Notes: generated by a model not told the origin, from the sequence alone. Numbered from the stretch's first letter, positions 54,653-63,690 are shown. The stretch is DNA of 64,000 nt from CBFIGX01 sp965662265 (GCA_965662265.1 CBFIGX010000004.1:124001-188000); one strand, 5' to 3'. Translations and numbers: made by a program.

Positions 54653-57058
54653 ATGCTAAAAATAATACGCTTATTTACATTTGTAATCATCTTTTTGTAT
54701 GCTAGTTTACTTAGCGCACAAGATGCAACGCTTTATGGTATTGTAAAAAACGAGTCTGATGAATTCATTGAAGGTTTGAGTGTAGAGTATAAAACTAAAG
54801 GTGTCATTTCTTCCAATGATGGCTCGTATGAAATTAAATTACCTTCTAACATAAAAATAGATATAGCTTTCTCTCATTTAACATATGTAAATCAAGTTCA
54901 CTCTATAATTCTTAAACCTGGCGAACGAAAATCATTTGATTTAGTTTTTAAATTAGATGTTAGTACCATAGATGAGGTTGAGCTTGTAGATGAAGTAAAA
55001 AGAGACCAAAACATAACAACAATTTCATCCAAAAATTTAGATGTAGTCACAGGGCCTACAGGAGGAGTTGAAGCTTTAATAAGTACGCTTGCCGGCGTTA
55101 GTACTAAAAATGAAATGAGTTCTCAATACTCAGTACGTGGAGGTAATTTTGATGAAAACTTAGTATATGTAAACGGTTTTGAGGTGTACCGGCCATTTTT
55201 GGTTCGTAGTGGTGAGCAGGAGGGCTTAAGTTTTATCAACTCAAACATGGTCGAAAATATTGAGTTTTCTTCTGGAGGTTTCGATGCTAAATATGGTGAT
55301 AAGCTATCGTCTGTTCTTGATATTAAATACAAAGATCCTAAAGCATGGAAAAGTCATGTTGATGTTAGTTTTATNNNNNNNNNNNNNNNNNNNNNNNNNN
55401 NNNNNNNNNNNNNNNNNNNNNNACACGTTAGTAGTTTTAGGCAAAAAACCAATCAATTCTTACTAAACTCATTAGATGTTGAGTCTGATTATAAACCTAG
55501 CTTTAAAGATTTTCAATCTTTACATATGTATCATTTTAATGACAAAGCTACTCTAAGCTTTTTAGGTCATTACTCGTCGAACAGATATCATTCTGTTCCT
55601 CAAACTAGAGAAAGTAATTTTGGTACGGTTGACAAACCATTACGGTTAAATATTTATTTTGATGGCCAAGAAAAAGATGCCTATGAAAGTGGGATGGGTG
55701 CCGTTCGTTTTGACTATAAGTTTACTGATAGTTTAGAGATGAGTCTTTCAACCTCATTATTTCAGACTTTAGAGGAAGAGTTTTATGATATTGAAGCGCA
55801 ATACTGGTTAGGTGCTCTTGAAAATAGTTTAGGCTCTGATAATTTTGGTGAAGTTGTTGAAAATAGAGGTATAGGGGGCTATTTAAGGCACGCTAGAAAT
55901 GAGTTGTACGCACAAATCTATTCTGTTGAATATAGAGGGAAACAATATAAAGATGGAGCAACACTCGATTGGGGATTTAAATACCAACATGAATATATAG
56001 ATGATCATTTAAAAGAATGGCAACTAATTGATTCCTCTGGTTTTTCGATGCCACAAATGAATGATACTGTTGTAGAGCTATTTGAATTTGTTGCCGCCAA
56101 AAACGAATTGAATTCGGATAGGCTAAGTGCTTATTTACAACAGTCGGGAAAGTTTATGTTAGACAGTACTCAACTTACCTATTCACTAGGCTTTAGGTCT
56201 CATTATTGGTCTTTTAATGGTGCCTTATTCGTCTCTCCTCGCGCATCGGTTAGTTATGTACCTAACTGGGAGGAGGATATTCTTTTCAGAATGTCTTTAG
56301 GTTCATATAATCAATCACCATTTTACAGAGAGCTTAGAGATAAACAAGGGGTTTTATATCCAAATCTAAAACCTCAGAAGTCCACTCATTTTGTTCTTTC
56401 AACAGATTATAATTTTGAATCATGGGGTCGTCCATTTAAGTTTGTTGGTGCGCTATATTATAAAGCTCTTAAAGATATCATTCCTTATGAAATTGATAAC
56501 TTAAGAATACGGTATCTACCTAATTTGACAGCTGTAGGTTATACACATGGTGTTGATTTAAGGGTTAATGGAGAGTTCGTTCCGGGAGTAGAGTCTTGGG
56601 CAAGTATGTCTGTTATGTCTTCTAAGGAAAATATCAAAGATGATGGTTATGGATTTATAGCAAGGCCTACCGATCAAAGGTTTAGCTTTTCATTATTTTT
56701 TCAAGATTACTTTCCTAGAAACCCTAGTTATAAGATGAATTTAAAGCTTCATTATAGCACTGGCTTACCTACTGGTGCAACTAATTCTGAGCGTTACGAG
56801 CAAACAATAAGGATTCCATCATACAGGAGAGTTGATATAGGTATGTCCAAAGTTTTAAAAGACGGTGACAATGGATCGAAATCAAATTACCTAAAACACT
56901 TTGATTCTGTGGTCTTAAGTGCAGAGGTGTTTAACTTGCTGGGGATTAGAAATACAATATCTTATTTGTGGGTAGCTGATGTGTCAAACAATCAATATGC
57001 TGTACCAAACTATCTTACATCTAGGATACTTAACCTAAAAATTCAAGCTAAGTTTTAG
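54653..57058 (+). CDS. TonB-dependent outer-membrane receptor with N-terminal regulatory domain
   Basis: About 801 aa from the ATG at 54653, which gives a clean signal peptide (ending near LLSAQ); the frame also opens at a TTG at 54620. It then has a carboxypeptidase-regulatory-like beta domain ('LYGIVKNESDEFIEGLSV'), a plug ('GPTGGVEALISTLAGVST', YSVRGGNFDENLVYVNGFEV) and a 22-stranded-type barrel ending in aromatic strands. A 48-N gap (55375-55422) removes about 16 residues in the plug/barrel junction. The transported substrate is unknown. Confidence 0.88.
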   Translation: MLKIIRLFTFVIIFLYASLLSAQDATLYGIVKNESDEFIEGLSVEYKTKGVISSNDGSYEIKLPSNIKIDIAFSHLTYVNQVHSIILKPGERKSFDLVFKLDVSTIDEVELVDEVKRDQNITTISSKNLDVVTGPTGGVEALISTLAGVSTKNEMSSQYSVRGGNFDENLVYVNGFEVYRPFLVRSGEQEGLSFINSNMVENIEFSSGGFDAKYGDKLSSVLDIKYKDPKAWKSHVDVSFXXXXXXXXXXXXXXXXXHVSSFRQKTNQFLLNSLDVESDYKPSFKDFQSLHMYHFNDKATLSFLGHYSSNRYHSVPQTRESNFGTVDKPLRLNIYFDGQEKDAYESGMGAVRFDYKFTDSLEMSLSTSLFQTLEEEFYDIEAQYWLGALENSLGSDNFGEVVENRGIGGYLRHARNELYAQIYSVEYRGKQYKDGATLDWGFKYQHEYIDDHLKEWQLIDSSGFSMPQMNDTVVELFEFVAAKNELNSDRLSAYLQQSGKFMLDSTQLTYSLGFRSHYWSFNGALFVSPRASVSYVPNWEEDILFRMSLGSYNQSPFYRELRDKQGVLYPNLKPQKSTHFVLSTDYNFESWGRPFKFVGALYYKALKDIIPYEIDNLRIRYLPNLTAVGYTHGVDLRVNGEFVPGVESWASMSVMSSKENIKDDGYGFIARPTDQRFSFSLFFQDYFPRNPSYKMNLKLHYSTGLPTGATNSERYEQTIRIPSYRRVDIGMSKVLKDGDNGSKSNYLKHFDSVVLSAEVFNLLGIRNTISYLWVADVSNNQYAVPNYLTSRILNLKIQAKF
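55375..55422. other. 48-N assembly gap inside the TonB receptor gene
   Basis: A run of 48 Ns interrupts the TonB receptor gene at about residues 241-257. The frame is intact on both sides. Confidence 0.99.
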
Positions 57059-57082
57059 CCTATACCTGTACCCTTATTAATC

Positions 57083-58675
57083 TTATATTTTACTTTTAAA
57101 CTCAATAAACTCATCATAGTCCATGAGTTTGTCATGTTGTTGATACGGGGTTATTTCAATGATTCTATTTGCCACAGATTGGGTAATAGTATGATCATGA
57201 GATGAAAATATGACAGTACCTTTAAATTCGACCATCGCATTATTAAGTGCTTGGATTGACTCAAGGTCAAGGTGAGAAGTAGGTTCGTTAAACATAAGTA
57301 AGTTAGCTTCAGCAAGCATCTGCCTGGAAAGCATACATCGAACTTTTTCCCCACCTGAGAGTACTCGTGATGACTTGAATGTTTCTTCACCACTAAACAA
57401 CATTTTCCCTAAAAATCCACGCACATAAACGTCATCTTTGATTTCAGAGTATTGTTTAAGCCAGTCAATTAAATTATCATCGGTATCAAAGTATTGGCTA
57501 TTATCATTTGGTAAGTATGCAGAAGTTATTGTTTGGCCAAAAGAAAACGTTCCTGCGTCTTGTTTCTTAATACCATTTAAGATGTCGTAAAAAGCAGAGA
57601 GAGCTAATTTATTTTCTGCCAATAATGCTACTTTATCTCCTTTATTTAGTTTAAAACTTAAGTTTTCAAAAAACGCCGACCCATCTTCAGCATAGGCTGT
57701 TAATCCCTCGATATCTAATATTTGATCACCAGCCTCTCTACTTTGATTAAATATTATGGCAGGATACTTTCGACTAGATGCTTGTATTTCATCAAGATTT
57801 ATTTTTTCTAAAAGTTTTTTTCTGCTAGTCGCCTGCTTACTCTTAGATGCATTAGCACTAAATCTAGAAATAAACTCTTGTAATTCTTTTCGCTTATCTT
57901 CTGCCTTTTTATTGGCGGCAGATCTTTGCCTTAAGGCAAGTTGACTTGATTCGTACCAAAAGCTATAATTACCTGTAAATAGTTTTATTTTACCATAATC
58001 AATGTCTGCTATATTGGTGCAAACTGTATCTAAAAAATGCCTGTCATGAGAAACTACTATAACTGTATTTTTGAAATTTAGTAGAAAGTCCTCCAACCAA
58101 GTAATAGTTTTTAAGTCTAGATGATTTGTGGGCTCATCTAAAATAAGCACGTCAGGATTACCAAATAATGCTTGAGCTAAGAGAGCACGAACCTTTAAAG
58201 AGCCATCGAGCTCTTTCATTGTTTTGTAGTGGTCTGCCGCTGAAATTCCTAAGCCCGAAAGTAGGTTGCCAGCATCTGCTTCAGCATTCCAACCATTCAT
58301 TTCTTCAAACTTGAGTTCCAAATCAGCCGCTTTAATACCATCTTCTTCATTAAAATCTGGTTTGGTGTACAAAGCATCTTTTTCTTGCATAAGATCCCAT
58401 AATTTTTGAAATCCCATAATTACCGTGTTTAAGACTGTGATCTCATCATATTCGAAATGGTTTTGTTTTAGTACCGCCATACGCATACCAGGCTCTAAGC
58501 TTACGTGCCCAGTATTGGGAGTTAAATCACCTTCAAGAACTTTAAGAAATGTTGATTTTCCAGCTCCATTTGCCCCAATCATCCCGTAACATCTTTCGCC
58601 ATGAAATTTCACATTTACATCGTCAAATAAAACGCGTTTACCAAATTGAACGGATACATTTGTTGCTGTAATCAT
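57083..58675 (-). CDS. ABC-F family ATPase (YbiT-like)
   Basis: A 530 aa soluble twin-cassette ABC-F protein, a family acting on ribosomes or as translational regulators. The first cassette is canonical: Walker A GANGAGKST (from residue 34), signature 'DGSLKVRALLAQAL', Walker B LILDEPTNHLD. The second cassette has a degenerate Walker A, AENKLALS (353-360). Its Walker B reads LLMFNEPTSHLD with Asn463 in place of the usual Asp, while the signature LSGGEKVRCML is intact. ATP turnover at the second site is probably altered. It is a single gene. Confidence 0.9.
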   Translation of the reverse strand: MITATNVSVQFGKRVLFDDVNVKFHGERCYGMIGANGAGKSTFLKVLEGDLTPNTGHVSLEPGMRMAVLKQNHFEYDEITVLNTVIMGFQKLWDLMQEKDALYTKPDFNEEDGIKAADLELKFEEMNGWNAEADAGNLLSGLGISAADHYKTMKELDGSLKVRALLAQALFGNPDVLILDEPTNHLDLKTITWLEDFLLNFKNTVIVVSHDRHFLDTVCTNIADIDYGKIKLFTGNYSFWYESSQLALRQRSAANKKAEDKRKELQEFISRFSANASKSKQATSRKKLLEKINLDEIQASSRKYPAIIFNQSREAGDQILDIEGLTAYAEDGSAFFENLSFKLNKGDKVALLAENKLALSAFYDILNGIKKQDAGTFSFGQTITSAYLPNDNSQYFDTDDNLIDWLKQYSEIKDDVYVRGFLGKMLFSGEETFKSSRVLSGGEKVRCMLSRQMLAEANLLMFNEPTSHLDLESIQALNNAMVEFKGTVIFSSHDHTITQSVANRIIEITPYQQHDKLMDYDEFIEFKSKI

Positions 58676-58693
58676 AATCTAAATTTTAGCCAG

Positions 58694-58701
58694 CAAATAT
58701 A
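58694..58701 (-). promoter_or_regulatory. -7 promoter box (TATATTTG, minus strand)
   Basis: A full TAnnTTTG match, 18 bases before the ABC-F ATG. Confidence 0.45.
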
Positions 58702-58733
58702 GATATTTATTTACCCATACTCCATATAACTTG

Positions 58734-58741
58734 TATTTTTG
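58734..58741 (+). promoter_or_regulatory. -7 promoter box (TATTTTTG)
   Basis: A full TAnnTTTG match, 34 bases before the DUF423 ATG. Confidence 0.45.
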
Positions 58742-58775
58742 CTAAGCTAAATATTACTAAATAATTTAATCAATT

Positions 58776-59165
58776 ATGACAAAATTAACTGTATTGAAAA
58801 TCGCATCTTTAGGCGGGTTTTTAGCTGTATTTGTTGGTGCTTTTGGTGCTCATGGCCTTGAAGATGTATTATTAGAAAACCAACGTGAGGAAACCTTTAA
58901 TATAGGTGTTCGATATCATTTTTACCACATCTTTGCTCTTTTCATTTGTGCTATACTTCTTGATTCTTTTGATAAAAAACTATTGATCAGGTCTGTGTGG
59001 TTGTTTTTGATAGGTATCTTTATTTTTTCTGGTTCATTATATCTTTTATCGATAACAAATATTAGCTTATTTGGAGCATTAACGCCAATTGGAGGTGTGT
59101 GCTTATTAGTGGCATGGATCTTACTTTTTATGAGTTTAGTTAAAAGTGCTGAAATTCATAAATAG
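58776..59165 (+). CDS. DUF423 family membrane protein
   Basis: A 129 aa, four-helix membrane protein. The DUF423 mark is the N-terminal FVGAFGAHGLED with 'NIGVRYHFYHIFALF', followed by FSGSLYLLSI and LTPIGGVCLLVAW. Function is unknown in all species. It is single and transcribed just before a two-component pair but with its own promoter. Confidence 0.92.
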   Translation: MTKLTVLKIASLGGFLAVFVGAFGAHGLEDVLLENQREETFNIGVRYHFYHIFALFICAILLDSFDKKLLIRSVWLFLIGIFIFSGSLYLLSITNISLFGALTPIGGVCLLVAWILLFMSLVKSAEIHK

Positions 59166-59233
59166 ATATCATAAAATGTATGGGTTCATAGGTTAAACAT
59201 TGTTAACAATATGGTTGTCAATTTAGTAAAACG

Positions 59234-59241
59234 TATTTTTG
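59234..59241 (+). promoter_or_regulatory. -7 promoter box (TATTTTTG)
   Basis: A full TAnnTTTG match, 4 bases before the histidine-kinase ATG, with a GTTG (59214-59217) upstream as a possible -33 element. Confidence 0.5.
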
Positions 59242-59245
59242 ATTT

Positions 59246-60643
59246 ATGCCAAATCGTAAATTCGTTTTCATTGTTGTACTTACTACCACTGCAATCATAA
59301 GTTTGGTAGCATTTCAATGGTATTGGGTTAGTAACTATTTTGATGCAAATAAGCGCGAACTCGATTGGGAGATCAATAGAGCACTTTCTAAAACTTCTGA
59401 ACGTTATTTAGATGCAAGTATAAATAACATGAGTAACTATTTAACTTTAGAAGATTCTCTCAACTCTACTAGTTTATTTCCTGATAACTTTCAATTTAAC
59501 CCTTTGGATAATTCTTTATTTAAAGAGTCTAGTCCATCTAATATAGGTGATGACTATGTCCTTAAAGTTGATGAATTAATTAATGGTTTAATAAACAGAG
59601 TTAATCAGCCTAAAATTATTGACTTTGACCTTTTATTACAAATACTTGAGGAAGAGTTAGCTTTTATTGGCATTGATAATGACTATAACCTTGCCATATC
59701 AAATCTTAACAATAAAGTTATATATTATAAAGACCCTGAAACACTTGACGCTACAGTGATTTTCGGTTACAAGAGTCCAGTTATCTTGAGTAGTATATCT
59801 AATCCATATTTTACACATCTGTACGTATACAAGAAAGGGGCTATACTCTTACAAAAAACCTGGATAGTTTTGTTGAGTTCCTTACTCCTTGTTGTTATTA
59901 TACTAGCCTGTTTTGCTTATGCGCTGTACATTATTTTTGATCAAAAGAAAGTGTCTGAAATTAAAAATGATTTTGTAAATAATATGACACATGAGCTCAA
60001 AACACCTATTTCTACAGTTTCATTAGCCTTGGAGGCTATGGATAGTTTTGATGTTAGAAAGGATGAGGTGAAGACGCTTAAGTATATTGATATTTCAAGA
60101 AGAGAAATTAAAAGACTAAGTACGATGGTTGAGAAAGTGCTAAATATAGCACGCTATGAAAAGGGGGAGATAGTTCTTAAGAGAGAATACCATTCCATCA
60201 ACCAAATTATCGAAAATGTTATCGATACGATGTCAGTTCAAATTCAAACAAATAAAGGAATTATTGGTTCTAATCTTTTAGCAACTCCAGACCAGGTTTT
60301 TGTCGACAAGGTTCACATGAATAGCATCCTCTATAATCTTATTGATAATTCAAATAAATATTTTATAGAAAAGCCAGAAGTATTGATTAGTTCTAGGAAT
60401 ACTATAGATGGAATTGAAATAACAGTATCAGATAAAGGCATAGGTATACCCAAGGAGCATCAGAATAAAATTTTTGATAAGTTTTATCGTGTACCTACCG
60501 GAGACATTCATAATGTAAAAGGTTATGGATTAGGCCTTAATTATGTTAAGGACATGATCTTGATGCACGGAGGATCTCTGAACATAAAAAGTGAAAAAAA
60601 TAAAGGAACAACGTTTGTAATATATTTACCAGATGAACACTAA
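59246..60643 (+). CDS. sensor histidine kinase
   Basis: A 465 aa inner-membrane sensor. Two membrane helices (about 8-26 and 205-230) flank a periplasmic domain of about 175 residues. The kinase core has the phosphorylated His249 in MTHELKTPIS, an N box (NLIDNSNKYF), a G1 box (DKGIGIPKEHQ), an F box (FDKFYRV) and a G2 box (GYGLGLNYV). The sensed signal is unknown. It is nearly leaderless and overlaps its response regulator by 11 bases. Confidence 0.93.
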   Translation: MPNRKFVFIVVLTTTAIISLVAFQWYWVSNYFDANKRELDWEINRALSKTSERYLDASINNMSNYLTLEDSLNSTSLFPDNFQFNPLDNSLFKESSPSNIGDDYVLKVDELINGLINRVNQPKIIDFDLLLQILEEELAFIGIDNDYNLAISNLNNKVIYYKDPETLDATVIFGYKSPVILSSISNPYFTHLYVYKKGAILLQKTWIVLLSSLLLVVIILACFAYALYIIFDQKKVSEIKNDFVNNMTHELKTPISTVSLALEAMDSFDVRKDEVKTLKYIDISRREIKRLSTMVEKVLNIARYEKGEIVLKREYHSINQIIENVIDTMSVQIQTNKGIIGSNLLATPDQVFVDKVHMNSILYNLIDNSNKYFIEKPEVLISSRNTIDGIEITVSDKGIGIPKEHQNKIFDKFYRVPTGDIHNVKGYGLGLNYVKDMILMHGGSLNIKSEKNKGTTFVIYLPDEH

Positions 60644-61346
60644 GTTAAAAGTATTAATTGCAGAAGATGATCCTTTTATAGGGATGATTACTAAAGAATG
60701 TTTTGAAAGTAGAAATTATCGTGTCTGTTTGTGTGAAGATGGCGATATTGCATTCAAGCAATTCAAAACATTTAATCCTGATATTTGCATTTTTGATGTG
60801 ATGATGCCTTTTAAGGATGGTTTTAGCTTAGCCCAAGAGGTGAGAGCATTAGACCCACAAGTGCCTATCATCTTTCTCACGGCAAAGTCTCTCAAAGAAG
60901 ATGTCATCAAAGGCTTTCAAATTGGGGCTGATGATTACGTAAAAAAGCCTTTTAGTGTAGAAGAACTCATCGCTAGGGTAGATGCTATTTTAAGACGAAC
61001 AGGAACTTTATCTTCTTCTACCAATCAATCAATATTTACCATTGGTAAATTAACTTTTGATAGTGATTTTCAACTTTTAAAAACCCCATTAAAAGAAATA
61101 AAGTTAACAGATAAAGAATCGGGTATACTTGCAGAGTTGTGTAAAAATAAAGATCAGATTACGGACAGATCTTCACTATTATTAAATGTTTGGGGTGATG
61201 ACAGTTTTTTCAATTCCAGAAGTCTTGATGTATATATCACGAAATTAAGAAAGTATTTAAAGAATGATAGCAATATTGAACTGGTTACGGTAAGAGGTAA
61301 GGGTTTTAAATTGTGGACAGGTAGTAAGAAAGCATTTGACAATTAG
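60633..61346 (+). CDS. OmpR/PhoB-type response regulator
   Basis: A 237 aa regulator. The receiver domain has acidic pocket residues (EDDPF), the phosphoacceptor D55 (IFDVMMP), and the switch K (PFSVEEL region, DDYVKKPF). The C-terminal winged helix ends in VRGKGFKLW, as in OmpR family DNA-binding domains. It overlaps the histidine kinase gene by 11 bases, so it is the cognate partner. Targets are unknown. Confidence 0.94.
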   Translation: MNTKLKVLIAEDDPFIGMITKECFESRNYRVCLCEDGDIAFKQFKTFNPDICIFDVMMPFKDGFSLAQEVRALDPQVPIIFLTAKSLKEDVIKGFQIGADDYVKKPFSVEELIARVDAILRRTGTLSSSTNQSIFTIGKLTFDSDFQLLKTPLKEIKLTDKESGILAELCKNKDQITDRSSLLLNVWGDDSFFNSRSLDVYITKLRKYLKNDSNIELVTVRGKGFKLWTGSKKAFDN

Positions 61347-61395
61347 TAAACAGCATTTTTTTTTTATATATTAATAAAAATTAAATTATTACACA

Positions 61396-61623
61396 ATGGG
61401 AAAAGGAGATCGTAAAACGAAACGTGGTAAGATTACCCTAGGAACATCAGGCGCAAGAAGACAAAAAAAAGTTGCTCAAAAGCCTGTTGTTGTTGAAAAA
61501 AAGGTAAGCACTAAGAAGACAACAACAAAAAAGGTTTCTGCTAAAAAAACAAATAGTAAGAAAGCTGCTGTTAAGAAACCAACCACGAAAAAAGCAAGTA
61601 CAAAGAAAAAAGCTGAAGATTGA
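61396..61623 (+). CDS. 30S ribosomal protein THX with extended Lys-rich tail
   Basis: The first 25 residues (MGKGDRKTKRGKITLGTSG) match the small 30S subunit protein THX, a 20-30 aa peptide in Thermus that stabilises the head of the subunit. Here it is lengthened to 75 aa by a Lys/Ala/Thr/Ser tail of repeated KK-A/T-S motifs, similar to H1-like tails. Its last codons and stop lie inside the terminator hairpin. It is a single gene. Confidence 0.88.
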   Translation: MGKGDRKTKRGKITLGTSGARRQKKVAQKPVVVEKKVSTKKTTTKKVSAKKTNSKKAAVKKPTTKKASTKKKAED

Positions 61624-61636
61624 TCTTCAGCTTTTA
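61608..61636 (+). terminator. intrinsic terminator overlapping the THX stop codon
   Basis: AGCTGAAGAT at 61611-61620 pairs with ATCTTCAGCT at 61623-61632 around a tiny loop that contains the TGA stop, followed by TTTATTTG. The coding end is thus part of the hairpin. Confidence 0.85.
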
Positions 61637-61689
61637 TTTGCTTTACTAAACAAACTTCATTTTACCTCATAGGTATATCTTAATATCGA

Positions 61690-62637
61690 TTAGCTTTCTT
61701 TTTCTGCTAAATAACGTTCTGCTTCTAGTGCTGCCATACAACCTGATCCAGCTGCTGTTACAGCCTGTCGGTATATTTTATCTTGTATGTCACCAGCTGC
61801 AAAGACACCTTCTATATTAGTTTGTGTAGAGTCTGCACTTGTAATGAGGTAACCAGTGTCGTCCATATCTAATTGTTTTACAAAAAGATCAGAGTTAGGC
61901 TTGTGACCAATAGCAACAAAGAATCCTGTACATGGTATTTCTGATGTTTCTCCAGTTTGGTTGTTTTTTATGCGTACGCCTTCAACAGTTTTCTCACCTA
62001 ATATTTCTTCTGTTTCTGTATTAAATAAAACTTTAATATTAGGTGTATTTTGCACACGATGCTGCATTGCTTTGGAGGCTCTCATGTGATCTTTTCTTAC
62101 CAGCATGGTTACTTTAGTACACAATTTTGCTAAGTAGGTAGCTTCTTCGGCTGCGGTATCTCCAGCACCAACTACAACAACTTCTTGTCCTTTGTAAAAG
62201 AAACCATCACAAACTGCACAGGCAGATACTCCAAAGCCATTAAGACGCTCTTCAGATTCAAGACCTAGCCATTTAGCTGTAGCACCAGTAGAGATGATTA
62301 CTGTATCAGCTAAAACAATCTTATTGCCGTCAATTTCTACTTTATGAACACCACCATTGGTGTCAAATTCACAACTTGTTGCATAACCAAAGCGAACATC
62401 TGTTCCAAAACGTTCGGCTTGTTTTTGCATATCTATCATCATCTCTGGTCCTTGAGTTCCATCAGGGTACCCTGGGAAGTTGTCTACCTCCGTCGTATCT
62501 GTAAGCTGACCACCAGGCTTCATGCCAGTATATACTACTGGTTTTAAATCTGCTCTAGCTGCATAAATAGCTGCTGTATAGCCTGCTGGTCCTGACCCTA
62601 TAATGAGGCATTGTATTCTTTCTAATTCTTCAGACAT
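61690..62637 (-). CDS. trxB: thioredoxin-disulfide reductase
   Basis: A 315 aa NADPH-dependent flavoenzyme that reduces thioredoxin. FAD motif IIGSGPAGYTAAIYAARA, redox site C140AVC143DG, NADPH motif VVGAGDTAAEEATYLAKL, and C-terminal GVFAAGDIQDKIYRQAVTAA are all present. It is divergent from the CAP-domain gene. Confidence 0.96.
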   Translation of the reverse strand: MSEELERIQCLIIGSGPAGYTAAIYAARADLKPVVYTGMKPGGQLTDTTEVDNFPGYPDGTQGPEMMIDMQKQAERFGTDVRFGYATSCEFDTNGGVHKVEIDGNKIVLADTVIISTGATAKWLGLESEERLNGFGVSACAVCDGFFYKGQEVVVVGAGDTAAEEATYLAKLCTKVTMLVRKDHMRASKAMQHRVQNTPNIKVLFNTETEEILGEKTVEGVRIKNNQTGETSEIPCTGFFVAIGHKPNSDLFVKQLDMDDTGYLITSADSTQTNIEGVFAAGDIQDKIYRQAVTAAGSGCMAALEAERYLAEKES

Positions 62638-62670
62638 TTTGTTGTAATTTTAGAGTGTTAAAAATAAACA

Positions 62671-63351
62671 ATGACCATGAATTTTCATCGAATAATATCG
62701 ATTTTCATTCCTACTTTTTTCATCTTCAGTATTAGTCATGCACAAATGTTAGATGACAAGTATTATACCAATATGTCTTTGACAGACATATTGGGCATAA
62801 ATGAGGTAAATATGTCTGTTAAACCTGACAGTTTTGATCTGGATTTATTAAATGCCCTTTTATTCCATCTAACCAATGAAGAGCGGAGATTATTCGACAA
62901 ACCTTCTTTGTCATATCATTTCAATCTTAAGCTTGCCGCAGAGGGTCATAGTCGTCAAATGGCTAAATATTCTTTTTTTAGCCATACGAATCTTAAGAAT
63001 AGAAAAATGAGGCATATGAAGGATCGTATATTTTATTATCAAGACAATTATTCAGCCATAGGTGAAAATATTGTAGAAAACAATTTGTATGAGTATGAAG
63101 GTCATACTATTGAGTATAGAAAAGTTTATCGTGATGGTAAGGAAGTTTTATTAGATCGAAATAATATTATAATAGAATACTCTACTTATCTAGATTTGGC
63201 AAAGCGTTTAATGAAACAATGGATGAATTCTCCACCTCATAAAAAAAATATACTCAGTAACGATTACAGTCTTTTGGGTTGCGCTTGCACTTTGGATGAT
63301 TCTCAGAAATTGACAAAGGTTTTATGTACTCAGAATTTTGGTGATATGTAA
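62671..63351 (+). CDS. secreted CAP-domain protein
   Basis: A 226 aa protein with a signal peptide (ending near ISHAQ) and a CAP (SCP/PR1) domain. The four conserved positions are LAAEGHSRQM, FFSHTN, SAIGENI and WMNSPPHKKNILS, with the C-terminal CTQNFG. Bacterial CAP proteins are secreted and often associated with cell-surface interactions; the ligand is unknown. A bidirectional terminator follows. Confidence 0.88.
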   Translation: MTMNFHRIISIFIPTFFIFSISHAQMLDDKYYTNMSLTDILGINEVNMSVKPDSFDLDLLNALLFHLTNEERRLFDKPSLSYHFNLKLAAEGHSRQMAKYSFFSHTNLKNRKMRHMKDRIFYYQDNYSAIGENIVENNLYEYEGHTIEYRKVYRDGKEVLLDRNNIIIEYSTYLDLAKRLMKQWMNSPPHKKNILSNDYSLLGCACTLDDSQKLTKVLCTQNFGDM

Positions 63352-63394
63352 ATGTTTAGACACTAAAAAAGGGTTATTCTACTATAAAAATAAT

Positions 63395-63421
63395 AAAGCC
63401 AGTTCAAAAGGAACTGGCTTT
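63395..63421. terminator. bidirectional intrinsic terminator
   Basis: AAAGCCAGTTC and GAACTGGCTTT form an 11-bp stem around AAAAG. On the minus strand a T-rich tail follows (for tRNA-Pro), and on the plus strand it closes the CAP-gene transcript. Confidence 0.9.
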
Positions 63422-63427
63422 GTTGTG

Positions 63428-63502
63428 TCGGGGTGGCAGGATTCGAACCTGCGACCTCCTCGTCCCAAACGAGGCGCGATAACCGGGCTACGCTACACCC
63501 CG
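63428..63502 (-). tRNA. tRNA-Pro (UGG anticodon), copy 1
   Basis: On the minus strand a 75-nt cloverleaf starts with acceptor CGGGGTG and ends with CACCCCG plus discriminator A. The anticodon stem CCTCG/CGAGG holds loop TTTGGGA, giving anticodon TGG, which reads CCA and related proline codons. The T-arm GGTTCGAATCC is perfect. CCA is not encoded. Confidence 0.93.
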
Positions 63503-63504
63503 AG

Positions 63505-63511
63505 NNNNNNN
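63505..63511. other. 7-N assembly gap between two identical tRNA-Pro copies
   Basis: The gap is flanked by the same 80-base sequence on both sides (63425-63504 and 63512-63591). That is what an unmerged contig overlap would look like. Confidence 0.9.
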
Positions 63512-63514
63512 GTG

Positions 63515-63589
63515 TCGGGGTGGCAGGATTCGAACCTGCGACCTCCTCGTCCCAAACGAGGCGCGATAACCGGGCTACGCTACACCCCG
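63515..63589 (-). tRNA. tRNA-Pro (UGG anticodon), copy 2, identical to copy 1
   Basis: Same sequence, length and anticodon (TGG) as copy 1. The identity extends a few bases beyond the tRNA on both sides, right up to the N gap. It may be a duplicate made by scaffolding rather than a second gene. Confidence 0.7.
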
Positions 63590-63690
63590 AGCATTAGTCG
63601 TGCAAATATAGATAATCAATCAAACATGTCAAGAGAATTTAGATTTTTTTCTATGTATATTTCTTAGAATAATAATTAATCATGGTTAAT

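Noticed and set aside
54653..57058. SusC/SusD glycan utilisation locus
   Set aside because: No SusD lipoprotein or glycoside hydrolase is next to the TonB receptor.
63338..63667. 109-codon ORF across tRNA-Pro and the N gap
   Set aside because: It reads through two tRNA genes and Ns; its repeated WQDSNLRPPRP translation is the tRNA antisense.
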